From Caryophanales bacterium (GTDB taxonomy: Bacteria > Bacillota_I > Bacilli_A > RF39 > UBA660), in contig JAEELI010000012.1 of assembly GCA_016288795.1 (NCBI GenBank), positions 1 to 64,000 of the forward strand: a stretch of 64,000 nucleotides of DNA, written 5' to 3'. The number at the start of each line of letters is the position of its first letter. Positions within the stretch are counted from its first letter, which is position 1. Shown here in pieces: positions 9,260-16,473 of this stretch. The notes beneath the pieces were generated by a model. The model did not search any database. It saw only the letters and a list, made by a program, of their open reading frames with translations, and was not told the origin of the DNA. Position numbers and translations under genes: made by a program.

Positions 9260-10600
9260 TTATTCATCCTTATTATCTTGTGCTACATTACGAAAAGCAC
9301 TCATATTTAATTCAAACAATAAATTGATTGTTCCTAAACTTCCTTTTCTATGTTTAGCAATAACAAGTTCAGCAGGAACTATTTTTTCTTTTTGATCCTT
9401 TCTTGCTTCATAATAATCTTTTCTATTAATGAATAGAACCATATCTGCATCTTGTTCGATTGAACCAGACTCACGCAAATCAGCAAGCATAGGCATATTA
9501 CTTTCTCTTCTTTCAGCATTTCTTGATAATTGAGATAATGCTAAAACCGGGACACCAAGTTCTAAGGCCATTGTCTTTAAACTTCTAGATATTTCTGATA
9601 CCTCAACTTGTCTTGATTCAACTCTTTTATTACCTGTTGTGACCAATTGTAAGTAGTCTATGACTACTAATCCTAATCCTTTAGGCAGGCTTGCTAGTCT
9701 TCGACATCTCGCTTTAATTTCTGATACTGTAACTCCAGAATTGTCCTCAATATATAAATTAGTCTCTGCAAGTTGGTTCATAGCTTCATTGTATCTTTTC
9801 CAATCTCTTTCTTGCATGTTACCAGTTTGTAATTTATAGTAATCAATTCCACCTTGAGCACTTATTATTCTATTAACTAATTGCTCAGCAGGCATTTCCA
9901 AATTGAATATCGCTACTGCTTTTTCGGTTGTAGTTGCAGCATAAGTTGCCATATTTAATGCTAAAGCAGTTTTACCCATACCAGGACGAGCTGCTAAAAT
10001 AATTAATTCACCAGGTTGAAATCCAGTTGAAATACGATCGAAATCATAAAAACCAGTTTCTAATCCTGTTATTAACTTTTTGTTTTTTGCAAGTTCTTCT
10101 AACTTTGCTTGAGCTCTTCTCAGTATTTCTTGAATTGGAACAAAGTCATTAACTTTTCTAACTCTAACAACATTCAAGATATTTCTCTCTGCATTATCTA
10201 ATATTGTAGTAATCTCTGATTCATCGTATGCTTCAGTAACAATGTCAGTTGCAGTATTAATTAAATTTCTTCTTATTGCTTGTTCATTTAAAATATTAAT
10301 ATAGTATTTTAAATTAGCTGTAGTAATAACTGAATCAATAACCTCACTTATATAATCAATTCCGCCAATAGAGTTTAATCTTTTTTTCTTATCTAATTCA
10401 TTCTTAACCATACCTGGATCTATTGGAACATTATTGGTGTTTAATTCTTTTATAGCTTCAAACAAGTATTTATTTCTTTCATCATAGAACATATCTTCAT
10501 TAACTTGTTCACATATGTCTCCAACTAGGGAATTATCAATAAAACAAATACCTAAAACACTCATTTCTGCTTCTTTATTCGCGGGCATTGTTCTCGCCAT
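9260..10600 (-). CDS. dnaC: Replicative DNA helicase (DnaB family, DnaC in Bacillus nomenclature)
   Basis: A 446-residue RecA-type hexameric helicase of normal length. The N-terminal primase-binding domain starts PANKEAEMSVLGICF; Walker A is AARPGMGKTALAL near residue 202 and the Walker B region VVIDYLQLV near 313, with SRNAERR after it. It unwinds DNA at the replication fork. rplI lies 4 bases upstream, the common rplI-dnaB pairing of Bacillota. Confidence 0.98.
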   Translation of the reverse strand: MARTMPANKEAEMSVLGICFIDNSLVGDICEQVNEDMFYDERNKYLFEAIKELNTNNVPIDPGMVKNELDKKKRLNSIGGIDYISEVIDSVITTANLKYYINILNEQAIRRNLINTATDIVTEAYDESEITTILDNAERNILNVVRVRKVNDFVPIQEILRRAQAKLEELAKNKKLITGLETGFYDFDRISTGFQPGELIILAARPGMGKTALALNMATYAATTTEKAVAIFNLEMPAEQLVNRIISAQGGIDYYKLQTGNMQERDWKRYNEAMNQLAETNLYIEDNSGVTVSEIKARCRRLASLPKGLGLVVIDYLQLVTTGNKRVESRQVEVSEISRSLKTMALELGVPVLALSQLSRNAERRESNMPMLADLRESGSIEQDADMVLFINRKDYYEARKDQKEKIVPAELVIAKHRKGSLGTINLLFELNMSAFRNVAQDNKDE

Positions 10601-10604
10601 ATTA

Positions 10605-11048
10605 TCACCACTTTTCTAATAAAACTATTATATTAAATTTAACTTTTTTATGTAATTCAATTAGAACTTGGTGAGAACCCAAGACATCTATTGAACCATC
10701 TACTTTTATACATTTCTTATCTATATTATATCCTATATTTTTCAATTCTTCAGCAATTTGCTTAGTTGAAATATTACCAAACACTTTATCTTCTTTACCA
10801 GTTTTAACTTTAAACTTTATTGTTTTGCCTTCTAAGCTTTTTTTAATCTCTTCACATTCACTAATAATCTTATCTTCAGCTTTCTTTCTATTATCAATTT
10901 CCTTGTCTAAAACCTTTTTACTTCCTTCAGTATACAAAACTGCCAACTTGTTTTTTATTAAATAGTTCTTGCCATATCCATCACTAACATTGATGATATC
11001 GTCTTTCTTCCCTTTTCCTTTAACATTTTCAAGTAATATTACTTTCAT
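10605..11048 (-). CDS. rplI: 50S ribosomal protein L9
   Basis: 147 residues, normal for L9, with the N-terminal signature MKVILLENVKGKGKKDDIINV and a long central helix. I place the start at 11048, where AGGAGGGTAT precedes ATG; an in-frame codon 66 bases upstream adds residues not found in L9. It heads the operon rplI-dnaC-M23-walJ-rlmH-MFS-ung. Confidence 0.97.
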   Translation of the reverse strand: MKVILLENVKGKGKKDDIINVSDGYGKNYLIKNKLAVLYTEGSKKVLDKEIDNRKKAEDKIISECEEIKKSLEGKTIKFKVKTGKEDKVFGNISTKQIAEELKNIGYNIDKKCIKVDGSIDVLGSHQVLIELHKKVKFNIIVLLEKW

Positions 11049-11072
11049 ATACCCTCCTAAAACGTTTTTAAT

Positions 11073-11102
11073 ATTATAACATGAGTAGTAAAATAAGTCC
11101 AA
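11073..11102 (-). promoter_or_regulatory. Sigma-A-type promoter of the rplI operon
   Basis: Minus-strand TTGGAC (11097-11102) and TATAAT (11073-11078) with an 18-base spacer, 25 bases before the L9 start. Confidence 0.55.
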
Positions 11103-11114
11103 GAACTTACACAA

Positions 11115-11144
11115 AAAAATCTCACAAATAAATGTGAGATTTTT
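11115..11144 (-). terminator. Terminator after the SH3/membrane protein operon
   Basis: Stem AAAAATCTCAC / GTGAGATTTTT with an 8-base loop; on the minus strand it is followed by seven T residues. It overlaps the stop codon of the 118-residue membrane protein. Confidence 0.85.
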
Positions 11145-11499
11145 AGTAAATTATCATATTAATGAAAATACCAATAATATAGGACATTGCATTCAGTATA
11201 AGAGATAATATAATTGGATTAATCTTATTATATTTTAAATACTTTTTATAAATTAATCCTTCTACCAAAACTACAATTATCTCCATGGGAATTATTAATA
11301 TCTTTCTCCATTTCAAACCAAATTCAAGGTTAATATATAATGATAATGATACTAATAGTGGATTAGTTAATATGTTTACTAATACTACATTAATAATATC
11401 TTTTTTATCTCTAACTTTTAAAGCTAGCGCGGTTAAAACTTCAATTATTAATGTACAACTCAAACTAATTAACAAGATTTTTAATAAAAACCAAATCAT
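11143..11499 (-). CDS. Uncharacterised integral membrane protein (118 aa)
   Basis: I do not recognise a named family. Four membrane segments are likely (about residues 2-25, 38-57, 67-84 and 95-117) with a charged loop KVRDKKDI after the first. It starts inside the end of the SH3 gene (ATGA overlap) and is the last gene of the envelope operon, so it probably acts with the SH3-domain surface protein. There is no catalytic motif. Confidence 0.65.
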   Translation of the reverse strand: MIWFLLKILLISLSCTLIIEVLTALALKVRDKKDIINVVLVNILTNPLLVSLSLYINLEFGLKWRKILIIPMEIIVVLVEGLIYKKYLKYNKINPIILSLILNAMSYIIGIFINMIIY

Positions 11500-12671
11500 T
11501 GTTCTATATTATCTTTTTTTACTTCTTTTTTCTTATTAACAAGCTTAATTGTTACTATTGTAACTGCTACTAGTAAAATGACTCCACCAACAATATCTAA
11601 TATCAATTCATTAAGTGGTAATCCACTAGGATCAGTATATACAGGTTCATCTTTAGATGGCTCTGTAGGGGTTTCAATATCACCTTCATAACCTAAAGAT
11701 TTAATAAATTCTTCTGATCTAAAGCCTTGAACACCATCAGGATAATTAATTTTTTCATGCCATAGACTATCTCCACTCTCTGATTCGTAGTATATCCATC
11801 CTTTTATACCATCTACTTCTATATATAGCCAAGAATCATAATCGTGTGCTAAATGTTGAATAACTTCTGTATTGCTTGGAATAGTTTTAATAACTTCACT
11901 TTTTGAATCAGCAGTAGTATATAATTTGAACTCTTTTAACAACACAGCCTTTCTACTTTCATAATAGCATTGATAATCATCAAAATAGACTTTGCCTTCT
12001 TTATCATTTATTTTTATATAAAATGAGTTACTCCATGGATCTAATTGAAGAGTATTCTCTAATAAACTATTTGCTTTAACTGTGCCGATAACTTTTCCAT
12101 TACTATCTTTTATATCAACATCTCTAACAGTCATACATACTGTATTAGGTTCCATTCCAACTGCACCTTCTAAGATATTAATCCATCCAGAGGTTCCGTT
12201 ATAAGTAACGTATAAATATGCATCTTGATAATATTTATAATTTAATTTTGTTCCTTTTGGAATAGTTACCCCTGTGCCTTTATACGCTTCTGCTGGACCT
12301 TTTTTAATTTCTACTTTATCTTTTAATACAATTAAATATTTTTCTTTTTCAAGTGTGTTAGTAGTGCCTTTTTTTAAACTAGCTTCTAAATCAAATACTT
12401 CCTTTAAAGGGGTTATATCTTTAATATAAACCAAATATTCAGTTCCATTTAAAGAAAAAGTTCCAGTATTATCATATTCAAATGATATTGTTATTTTTTC
12501 ATTATAATCTAGATGTCCAGCAACTATATGACCATTTGTCTCGTAGTAATCAACTCCATTCGGATTAGTTACAACGGCTTCGTATTCTGGTATCATCGGT
12601 GCCCCCATATCAGCATGAACTATCAATGGGAATAATAATAAAACTAATAAACTTACAATAATTTTTTTCAT
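11496..12671 (-). CDS. SH3-domain surface protein with signal peptide and C-terminal membrane anchor
   Basis: 391 residues. A signal peptide (residues 1-20, cleavage likely after VHA) is followed by a conserved-looking DMGAPMIPEYEAVVTNPNGV, then about three bacterial SH3-like repeats ending in GWINI (near 168), a middle copy with FYIKINDKEGKVYF (near 225) and GWIYYE (near 300). A Pro/Asp/Glu linker (TPTEPSKDEPVY) leads to one membrane helix (about 358-378) and a Lys-rich tail. Predicted topology: most of the chain outside, tail inside. SH3b repeats often bind cell wall. There is no LPxTG sorting motif. The ribosome site AAGGAGATAG overlaps the end of the 47-residue gene. Confidence 0.8.
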   Translation of the reverse strand: MKKIIVSLLVLLLFPLIVHADMGAPMIPEYEAVVTNPNGVDYYETNGHIVAGHLDYNEKITISFEYDNTGTFSLNGTEYLVYIKDITPLKEVFDLEASLKKGTTNTLEKEKYLIVLKDKVEIKKGPAEAYKGTGVTIPKGTKLNYKYYQDAYLYVTYNGTSGWINILEGAVGMEPNTVCMTVRDVDIKDSNGKVIGTVKANSLLENTLQLDPWSNSFYIKINDKEGKVYFDDYQCYYESRKAVLLKEFKLYTTADSKSEVIKTIPSNTEVIQHLAHDYDSWLYIEVDGIKGWIYYESESGDSLWHEKINYPDGVQGFRSEEFIKSLGYEGDIETPTEPSKDEPVYTDPSGLPLNELILDIVGGVILLVAVTIVTIKLVNKKKEVKKDNIEQ

Positions 12672-12674
12672 ATC

Positions 12675-12818
12675 CTATCTCCTTTTCAATTCTTTTCTAA
12701 CTAAAAATATTGTAATAATAATTATTAATATTGTTGTAATAATTGTTAAAGTAAACGGCCAAAACCCTCGTTTTAAAATGTAATCTTTAAATATTAACTC
12801 AACCGCTTTCACGATCAT
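12675..12818 (-). CDS. Small single-pass membrane protein (47 aa)
   Basis: A short reading frame lies between the MFS gene and the SH3 gene: it starts MIVKAVELIFKDY, has one hydrophobic helix (TLTIITTILIIIITIFLV) and ends KELKRR. It overlaps the MFS gene by 20 bases and stops 3 bases before the SH3 start codon, so it fills the gap exactly. Charge pattern fits an N-out or re-entrant single-pass helix with a basic cytoplasmic tail. No family is recognised. It could be chance, but frame length, hydrophobic composition and tight fit favour a real gene. Confidence 0.55.
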   Translation of the reverse strand: MIVKAVELIFKDYILKRGFWPFTLTIITTILIIIITIFLVRKELKRR

Positions 12819-13881
12819 CTGCCTTTCTAATTATATATAACAATATTAATAAACAAATTATAGTAGATACAACAATGACTAATGCATTAGCCATAAATGT
12901 AATTAACTTAATGAAAAATATTGGGGCCGTTCCTAAGAATAAGCCAATAGTGGTTAGACCAAAGGCTAACCCAGGGGTTTTCTTTAAAACCGAGACTAGT
13001 AACCCCAAAGTAATAGACATAGTCATACTAAATAAGGTAATTCCTATTAAGGATACTATCATAACATTATCTCCAAATAATAGGAATGGTAATGAAAATA
13101 ACACACTCATGATTGCTACTTTTCTTATTCCAAATGCATCACTTAAGATACCTCCAAAGGCTTTTCCAAAGCCCATGGCAAAGTATAATAATAATGCTTG
13201 AAGAACTGTTTTATTCCAGCTAGTCGGAATACCATATCCCATATATCCTCTAACAATGACTACAAATACTGCTAATAGAATAATTATTCCTGGTTTAACT
13301 TTAGGATTATGATAATTAAATGATTTACAAGCATCCTCTTGATTCTTTATATCATTTTTATAGTATTCAGCTAGCAAAACAAACGGAATTATTGATAATC
13401 CTAATAAACTAATAAACCAATAAGAGATTCGCGTTTTTGCAAGAAGTTTTCCTGTTATAACTCCAAATGATCCTCCACTTACAAAAATAGCACTAGGAGA
13501 CAATTTACCATTAGATGACTTTAATGTAACTTCAGCTCCAGACACATGGATACATGCGTTACCAAGGCATAATATTATGAGTTCTGTAAATGTTCCTGGA
13601 AGTAGATTTAAAAAATATGTAGTAAATCCAAATACCAATAAAACTGTTCCAATTATACCAATATTTATTTTTGGGTGTTTATCACTCCAATAACCTATAA
13701 TTGATTGAGGAACAAATGCTGCCATATCATAAATAAATGGCGTTAACCAAAGAATTATACTATCGCCAAATACCTTAGCAAGAACAAAAAAGCATAAAAC
13801 TTCAGTCACGTAGTGAATATAAAAATATAGATAACCTGCCCCAATATTAGGCATTTTCATAGTCTCAATTACTCTCTTCAT
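12799..13881 (-). CDS. MFS-type membrane protein, uncharacterised
   Basis: 360 residues with about 11-12 predicted membrane helices. The segment FVPQSIIGYWSDKHPK near residue 57 is the MFS loop 2-3 motif (G-x-x-x-D-R/K), and GKAFGGILSDAFGIRK near 245 is the second-half copy, as in sugar-phosphate or Fsr-like efflux proteins. LCLGNACIHVSGAEVTLKSS near 105-125 may form part of the translocation path. Substrate unknown. It is translated with the HTH gene upstream (3-base gap) and the 47-residue membrane peptide downstream (overlap). Confidence 0.75.
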   Translation of the reverse strand: MKRVIETMKMPNIGAGYLYFYIHYVTEVLCFFVLAKVFGDSIILWLTPFIYDMAAFVPQSIIGYWSDKHPKINIGIIGTVLLVFGFTTYFLNLLPGTFTELIILCLGNACIHVSGAEVTLKSSNGKLSPSAIFVSGGSFGVITGKLLAKTRISYWFISLLGLSIIPFVLLAEYYKNDIKNQEDACKSFNYHNPKVKPGIIILLAVFVVIVRGYMGYGIPTSWNKTVLQALLLYFAMGFGKAFGGILSDAFGIRKVAIMSVLFSLPFLLFGDNVMIVSLIGITLFSMTMSITLGLLVSVLKKTPGLAFGLTTIGLFLGTAPIFFIKLITFMANALVIVVSTIICLLILLYIIRKADDRESG

Positions 13882-13884
13882 ATA

Positions 13885-14115
13885 TCACCTACTATTTAAA
13901 TAGATTATATCATAATTTCTCTTTATCATCCAATATCTATTATTACCATTTCTATTCAATTCTATATAATTATTATCCTTAAGTATTTTAAAATATCTCC
14001 TTATAGTTCTTTCAGATACATTATATCTTGTAGCTAAGCTATTTTCCTGAATATTATCGAAATAATCTATTTCATAAATAATACATATTAAAAGCACTTC
14101 ATTTAACTTTTTCAT
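13885..14115 (-). CDS. Small winged-helix/HTH regulator
   Basis: 76 residues. ENSLATRYNVSERTIRRYFKIL (about 24-45) is a helix-turn-helix of the HTH_11/DeoR type, followed by a short wing (NYIELNRNGNNRYWMI). There is no ligand-binding domain. It heads the envelope operon, so it may regulate that operon itself. The 73 bases upstream hold AGAGGGAGAG as ribosome site; I see no clean -35/-10 pair and no clear terminator for the preceding gene there. Confidence 0.75.
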   Translation of the reverse strand: MKKLNEVLLICIIYEIDYFDNIQENSLATRYNVSERTIRRYFKILKDNNYIELNRNGNNRYWMIKRNYDIIYLNSR

Positions 14116-14188
14116 ATATCTCTCCCTCTAATATATATTTAGTTAAATGGAGTGCTCATTTCCTTCTTATTATACTTGTTTTATTATT

Positions 14189-15208
14189 TTAATCTTCATA
14201 GCAGTAAAAAGTTTCATAATTATTCCAATTACCATCCGTAAAACACCCCTGGTCTGTTATTTGACTCACACAATCTCTATTTTCTTCCCTAGAAATCCGA
14301 CAATAGGTAGTTTCATCTTCACATATTAGCCAGCTTTCTCCTAAACTACAAGTCGCTCCTAAGGCTTCCATTTCAGCTTTATATACTAATCTATCATGCC
14401 AAGGATTAGCGCGAAAGCACACTTCGCTTCCAGAAAAAGAACCACAAATCTCGTCATAAGTATTGGCAGAATATCCTTTTAGATAAGCTGTTAATCCAGC
14501 ATTGCTTCTTAAGGGGGATGATATATACCCATTTGATGATTTTGTAGAATCATATACATAATAATATGGCTCTGAAGCAATGTTGCAAGAAAAGGAATTT
14601 ACGGTAAATGTAAATGTAATATCCTTGTTTTTTAATACAGATTGATCAACTGTTCCTTTATTATATATATTAAATCCAGCCTTAATTATATTTGATTTGC
14701 TTGCGGTTATACCATTTAATTCTCCAGTATAGGTTATTGGGAATAAGTTGGCTGTGTAAAAAGAATACCTTTTATGGTTAATATAAAAATGAATATCGGT
14801 ATCAGATTTGTTTTCCCAATTTTGAAATGCTGTGTATAGATTATTTGTGCCAGTAGCCGAAACATTCATGGTATATGAACAATTATATGTTCCTGGGCCA
14901 GTCACTTGAGTATGAGCCAATTGAACATAGGACCAAGTATCTAATCCAAATGTTCCATTTTCATTTAAATAATAGAATCCACCATTACCTAACATCATTT
15001 GTTCAGAACTTAGTGTTGCTGTAACGTTAGTTACGTCACTTATTAGAGAAACGCTTCCAACTTGTGGAGCGCTAGCACTAATAGTTTTTGACCCAAAACT
15101 ATTAGTAGATGTCACACTAAAATAAGCATAAGATGCTCCGGCTACTAAAACTAGCAAACTTAAAAAAACTATTGAAGCATATAGGATTATTTTCTTTCTA
15201 TTATCCAT
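14189..15208 (-). CDS. TasA/camelysin-like exported protein with Cys-rich C-terminus
   Basis: 339 residues. The N-terminus (RKKIILYASIVFLSLLVLV then A-G-A-S-Y-A-Y-F-S) is the SipW-type signal peptide of TasA/camelysin family proteins, which form extracellular fibres or act as surface proteins. The body is Ser/Thr/Asn-rich with probable beta structure. The last 110 residues carry about ten Cys (EICGSFSGSEVC, TCSLGESWLIC, TTYC, RDCVSQITDQGC and the terminal CYED), which suggests disulfide bonds outside the cell. No sipW-like peptidase gene is in the window. RBS AGGAGATAG. Single gene between the rpsR terminator and the HTH gene. Confidence 0.7.
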   Translation of the reverse strand: MDNRKKIILYASIVFLSLLVLVAGASYAYFSVTSTNSFGSKTISASAPQVGSVSLISDVTNVTATLSSEQMMLGNGGFYYLNENGTFGLDTWSYVQLAHTQVTGPGTYNCSYTMNVSATGTNNLYTAFQNWENKSDTDIHFYINHKRYSFYTANLFPITYTGELNGITASKSNIIKAGFNIYNKGTVDQSVLKNKDITFTFTVNSFSCNIASEPYYYVYDSTKSSNGYISSPLRSNAGLTAYLKGYSANTYDEICGSFSGSEVCFRANPWHDRLVYKAEMEALGATCSLGESWLICEDETTYCRISREENRDCVSQITDQGCFTDGNWNNYETFYCYED

Positions 15209-15237
15209 AACTATCTCCTACCATCTATCACATATTA

Positions 15238-15267
15238 TTAATACTATATATACTCCCATCCCGTCAA
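15238..15267 (-). promoter_or_regulatory. Candidate promoter of the TasA-like gene
   Basis: Minus-strand TTGACG (15262-15267) and TATTAA (15238-15243), spacer 18, in the gap after the rpsR terminator. The -10 box is imperfect. Confidence 0.4.
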
Positions 15268-15284
15268 TGCAGTATATAATTAAA

Positions 15285-15312
15285 TAAAAAAATTTCACTA
15301 ATAAGTGAAATT
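15285..15312 (-). terminator. Terminator after rpsR
   Basis: Stem AATTTCACT / AGTGAAATT (15291-15299 and 15304-15312), loop AATA, with seven T residues following on the minus strand. Confidence 0.85.
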
Positions 15313-15314
15313 AA

Positions 15315-15530
15315 TTATTTAACATATGGTATTAATGCCATAAATCTTGCATATTTAACTTGTTCTGCAATATGTCTTTGATGTTTAGCACAAGCGCCAG
15401 TAACTCTTCTTGGTAATATCTTACCTTTTTCATTAATATATTTATTAATAATCATTACATCTTTATAATCAACGCTTTTACCTGCGCACATTTGACATAT
15501 TTTCTTTTTCTTACGATAAAATTCTGCCAT
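15315..15530 (-). CDS. rpsR: 30S ribosomal protein S18
   Basis: 71 residues with the S18 core: IINKYINEKGKILPRRVTGAC, AKHQRHIAEQVKYARFMALI. The N-terminal RKKKKICQMCAGK keeps two Cys. S18 binds 16S rRNA as a heterodimer with S6. It is the last gene of rpsF-ssb-rpsR. RBS AGGAGGAATAAAA. Confidence 0.97.
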   Translation of the reverse strand: MAEFYRKKKKICQMCAGKSVDYKDVMIINKYINEKGKILPRRVTGACAKHQRHIAEQVKYARFMALIPYVK

Positions 15531-15544
15531 TTTTATTCCTCCTT

Positions 15545-16018
15545 TTAGAATGGTAAATCATCACTACTTAAAGTAATCTCTTCGCCAAAACTCTTGAAAG
15601 GATCTTCAGATAAATCTGTAGTCTCCATACTATTCATAGCACCTTCAGCATTAAATGATGCCTCCTCTGAAGAAAATCCTCCATTTTGATTAGCACTATC
15701 GCTCTTTGAACTCAAGAATGTTACTGAATCACATACTACTTCAGTTACGTATCTTTTTGTTCCATCTTGAGCATCATAACTACTAGTTCTTATTCTTCCT
15801 TCAGCAGAAACCAAAGAACCTTTATGACAATATTTAGAAATATTTTCAGCTTGTTTTCCCCAAGCACTACAATTGATAAAATCTGCTCCTCTTTCACCAT
15901 TTTTATTTGTAAAAGGTTGAGATACTGCAATTGTAAATCTTGCCACGTTCATACCTGTTTGAGTTGTTCTCAATTCTGGATCCCTTGTAAGTCTTCCTAC
16001 TAACATTGCTCTATTCAT
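15545..16018 (-). CDS. ssb: Single-stranded DNA-binding protein
   Basis: 157 residues. The OB fold (MNRAMLVGRLTRDPELRTTQTG to about residue 105) is followed by a disordered Ser/Asn/Glu-rich linker and the acidic tip DDLPF, the docking peptide for repair and replication proteins. Gene order rpsF-ssb-rpsR is the usual one in Bacillota and places SSB synthesis under the S6 leader. Confidence 0.97.
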   Translation of the reverse strand: MNRAMLVGRLTRDPELRTTQTGMNVARFTIAVSQPFTNKNGERGADFINCSAWGKQAENISKYCHKGSLVSAEGRIRTSSYDAQDGTKRYVTEVVCDSVTFLSSKSDSANQNGGFSSEEASFNAEGAMNSMETTDLSEDPFKSFGEEITLSSDDLPF

Positions 16019-16021
16019 GTT

Positions 16022-16312
16022 TTACTCGCTTTCTTTATTTAAAGTTAAATGTCTTAAAATATTTTCATTAATTCTAAGTTTACGATCAAATTCTTTAACT
16101 TTGTCAGAACTTAATTCCATATTCATTAAATAGTAGAAGCCAGAAACTTCTTTATTAATTGGATATGCCAATTTCTTTCTTCCTAAGTCTTTGAATTCGA
16201 TAACTTTTCCTTTATTGTCACTTACTAATTTTTGAACTTCCTTAGTAACTGCTCCGATTGCATTTTCATCCAATGTAGCCTTAACAATAAACATTACTTC
16301 GTATTTAGTCAT
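16022..16312 (-). CDS. rpsF: 30S ribosomal protein S6
   Basis: 96 residues, normal for S6: TKYEVMFIVKATLDENAI, GRKKLAYPINKEVSGFYYL and the terminal ILRHLTL. I start it at 16312, where AAGGAGGTGGAAAAG precedes ATG; the frame is open 87 bases further but that part lies in the leader. S6 pairs with S18 on the platform of the small subunit. First gene of rpsF-ssb-rpsR. Confidence 0.97.
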   Translation of the reverse strand: MTKYEVMFIVKATLDENAIGAVTKEVQKLVSDNKGKVIEFKDLGRKKLAYPINKEVSGFYYLMNMELSSDKVKEFDRKLRINENILRHLTLNKESE

Positions 16313-16374
16313 CTTTTCCACCTCCTTATGGTCTAATGGCTTACAAATGTAAGCAAGGAGTAATAAATTACTCG
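16313..16374 (-). ncRNA. rpsF leader with two hairpins (possible S6:S18 autoregulatory element)
   Basis: The leader between promoter and ribosome site contains two consecutive hairpins on the minus strand, GAGTAA/TTACTC and GCTTAC/GTAAGC, just before the purine-rich ribosome site. Bacterial rpsF leaders are known to bind the S6:S18 dimer; I cannot confirm the conserved CCG-containing motif here, so the call is tentative. Confidence 0.35.
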
Positions 16375-16380
16375 TTAGAT

Positions 16381-16409
16381 AGTATACCAAAAATATCATT
16401 AAAAGTAAA
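16381..16409 (-). promoter_or_regulatory. Sigma-A-type promoter of rpsF-ssb-rpsR
   Basis: Minus-strand TTTACT (16404-16409) and TATACT (16381-16386), spacer 17. Confidence 0.6.
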
Positions 16410-16473
16410 CAAAATTATAATGATTAAACTATCATAATTTGCTATAATATCTATATGTGGAGTGTATGATATT

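Noticed and set aside
11496-11640. Sorting signal at the C-terminus of the SH3 protein (LPLNE before the membrane helix)
   Set aside because: The motif differs from LPxTG and NPxTN and the charged tail is long, so a plain membrane anchor is more likely.
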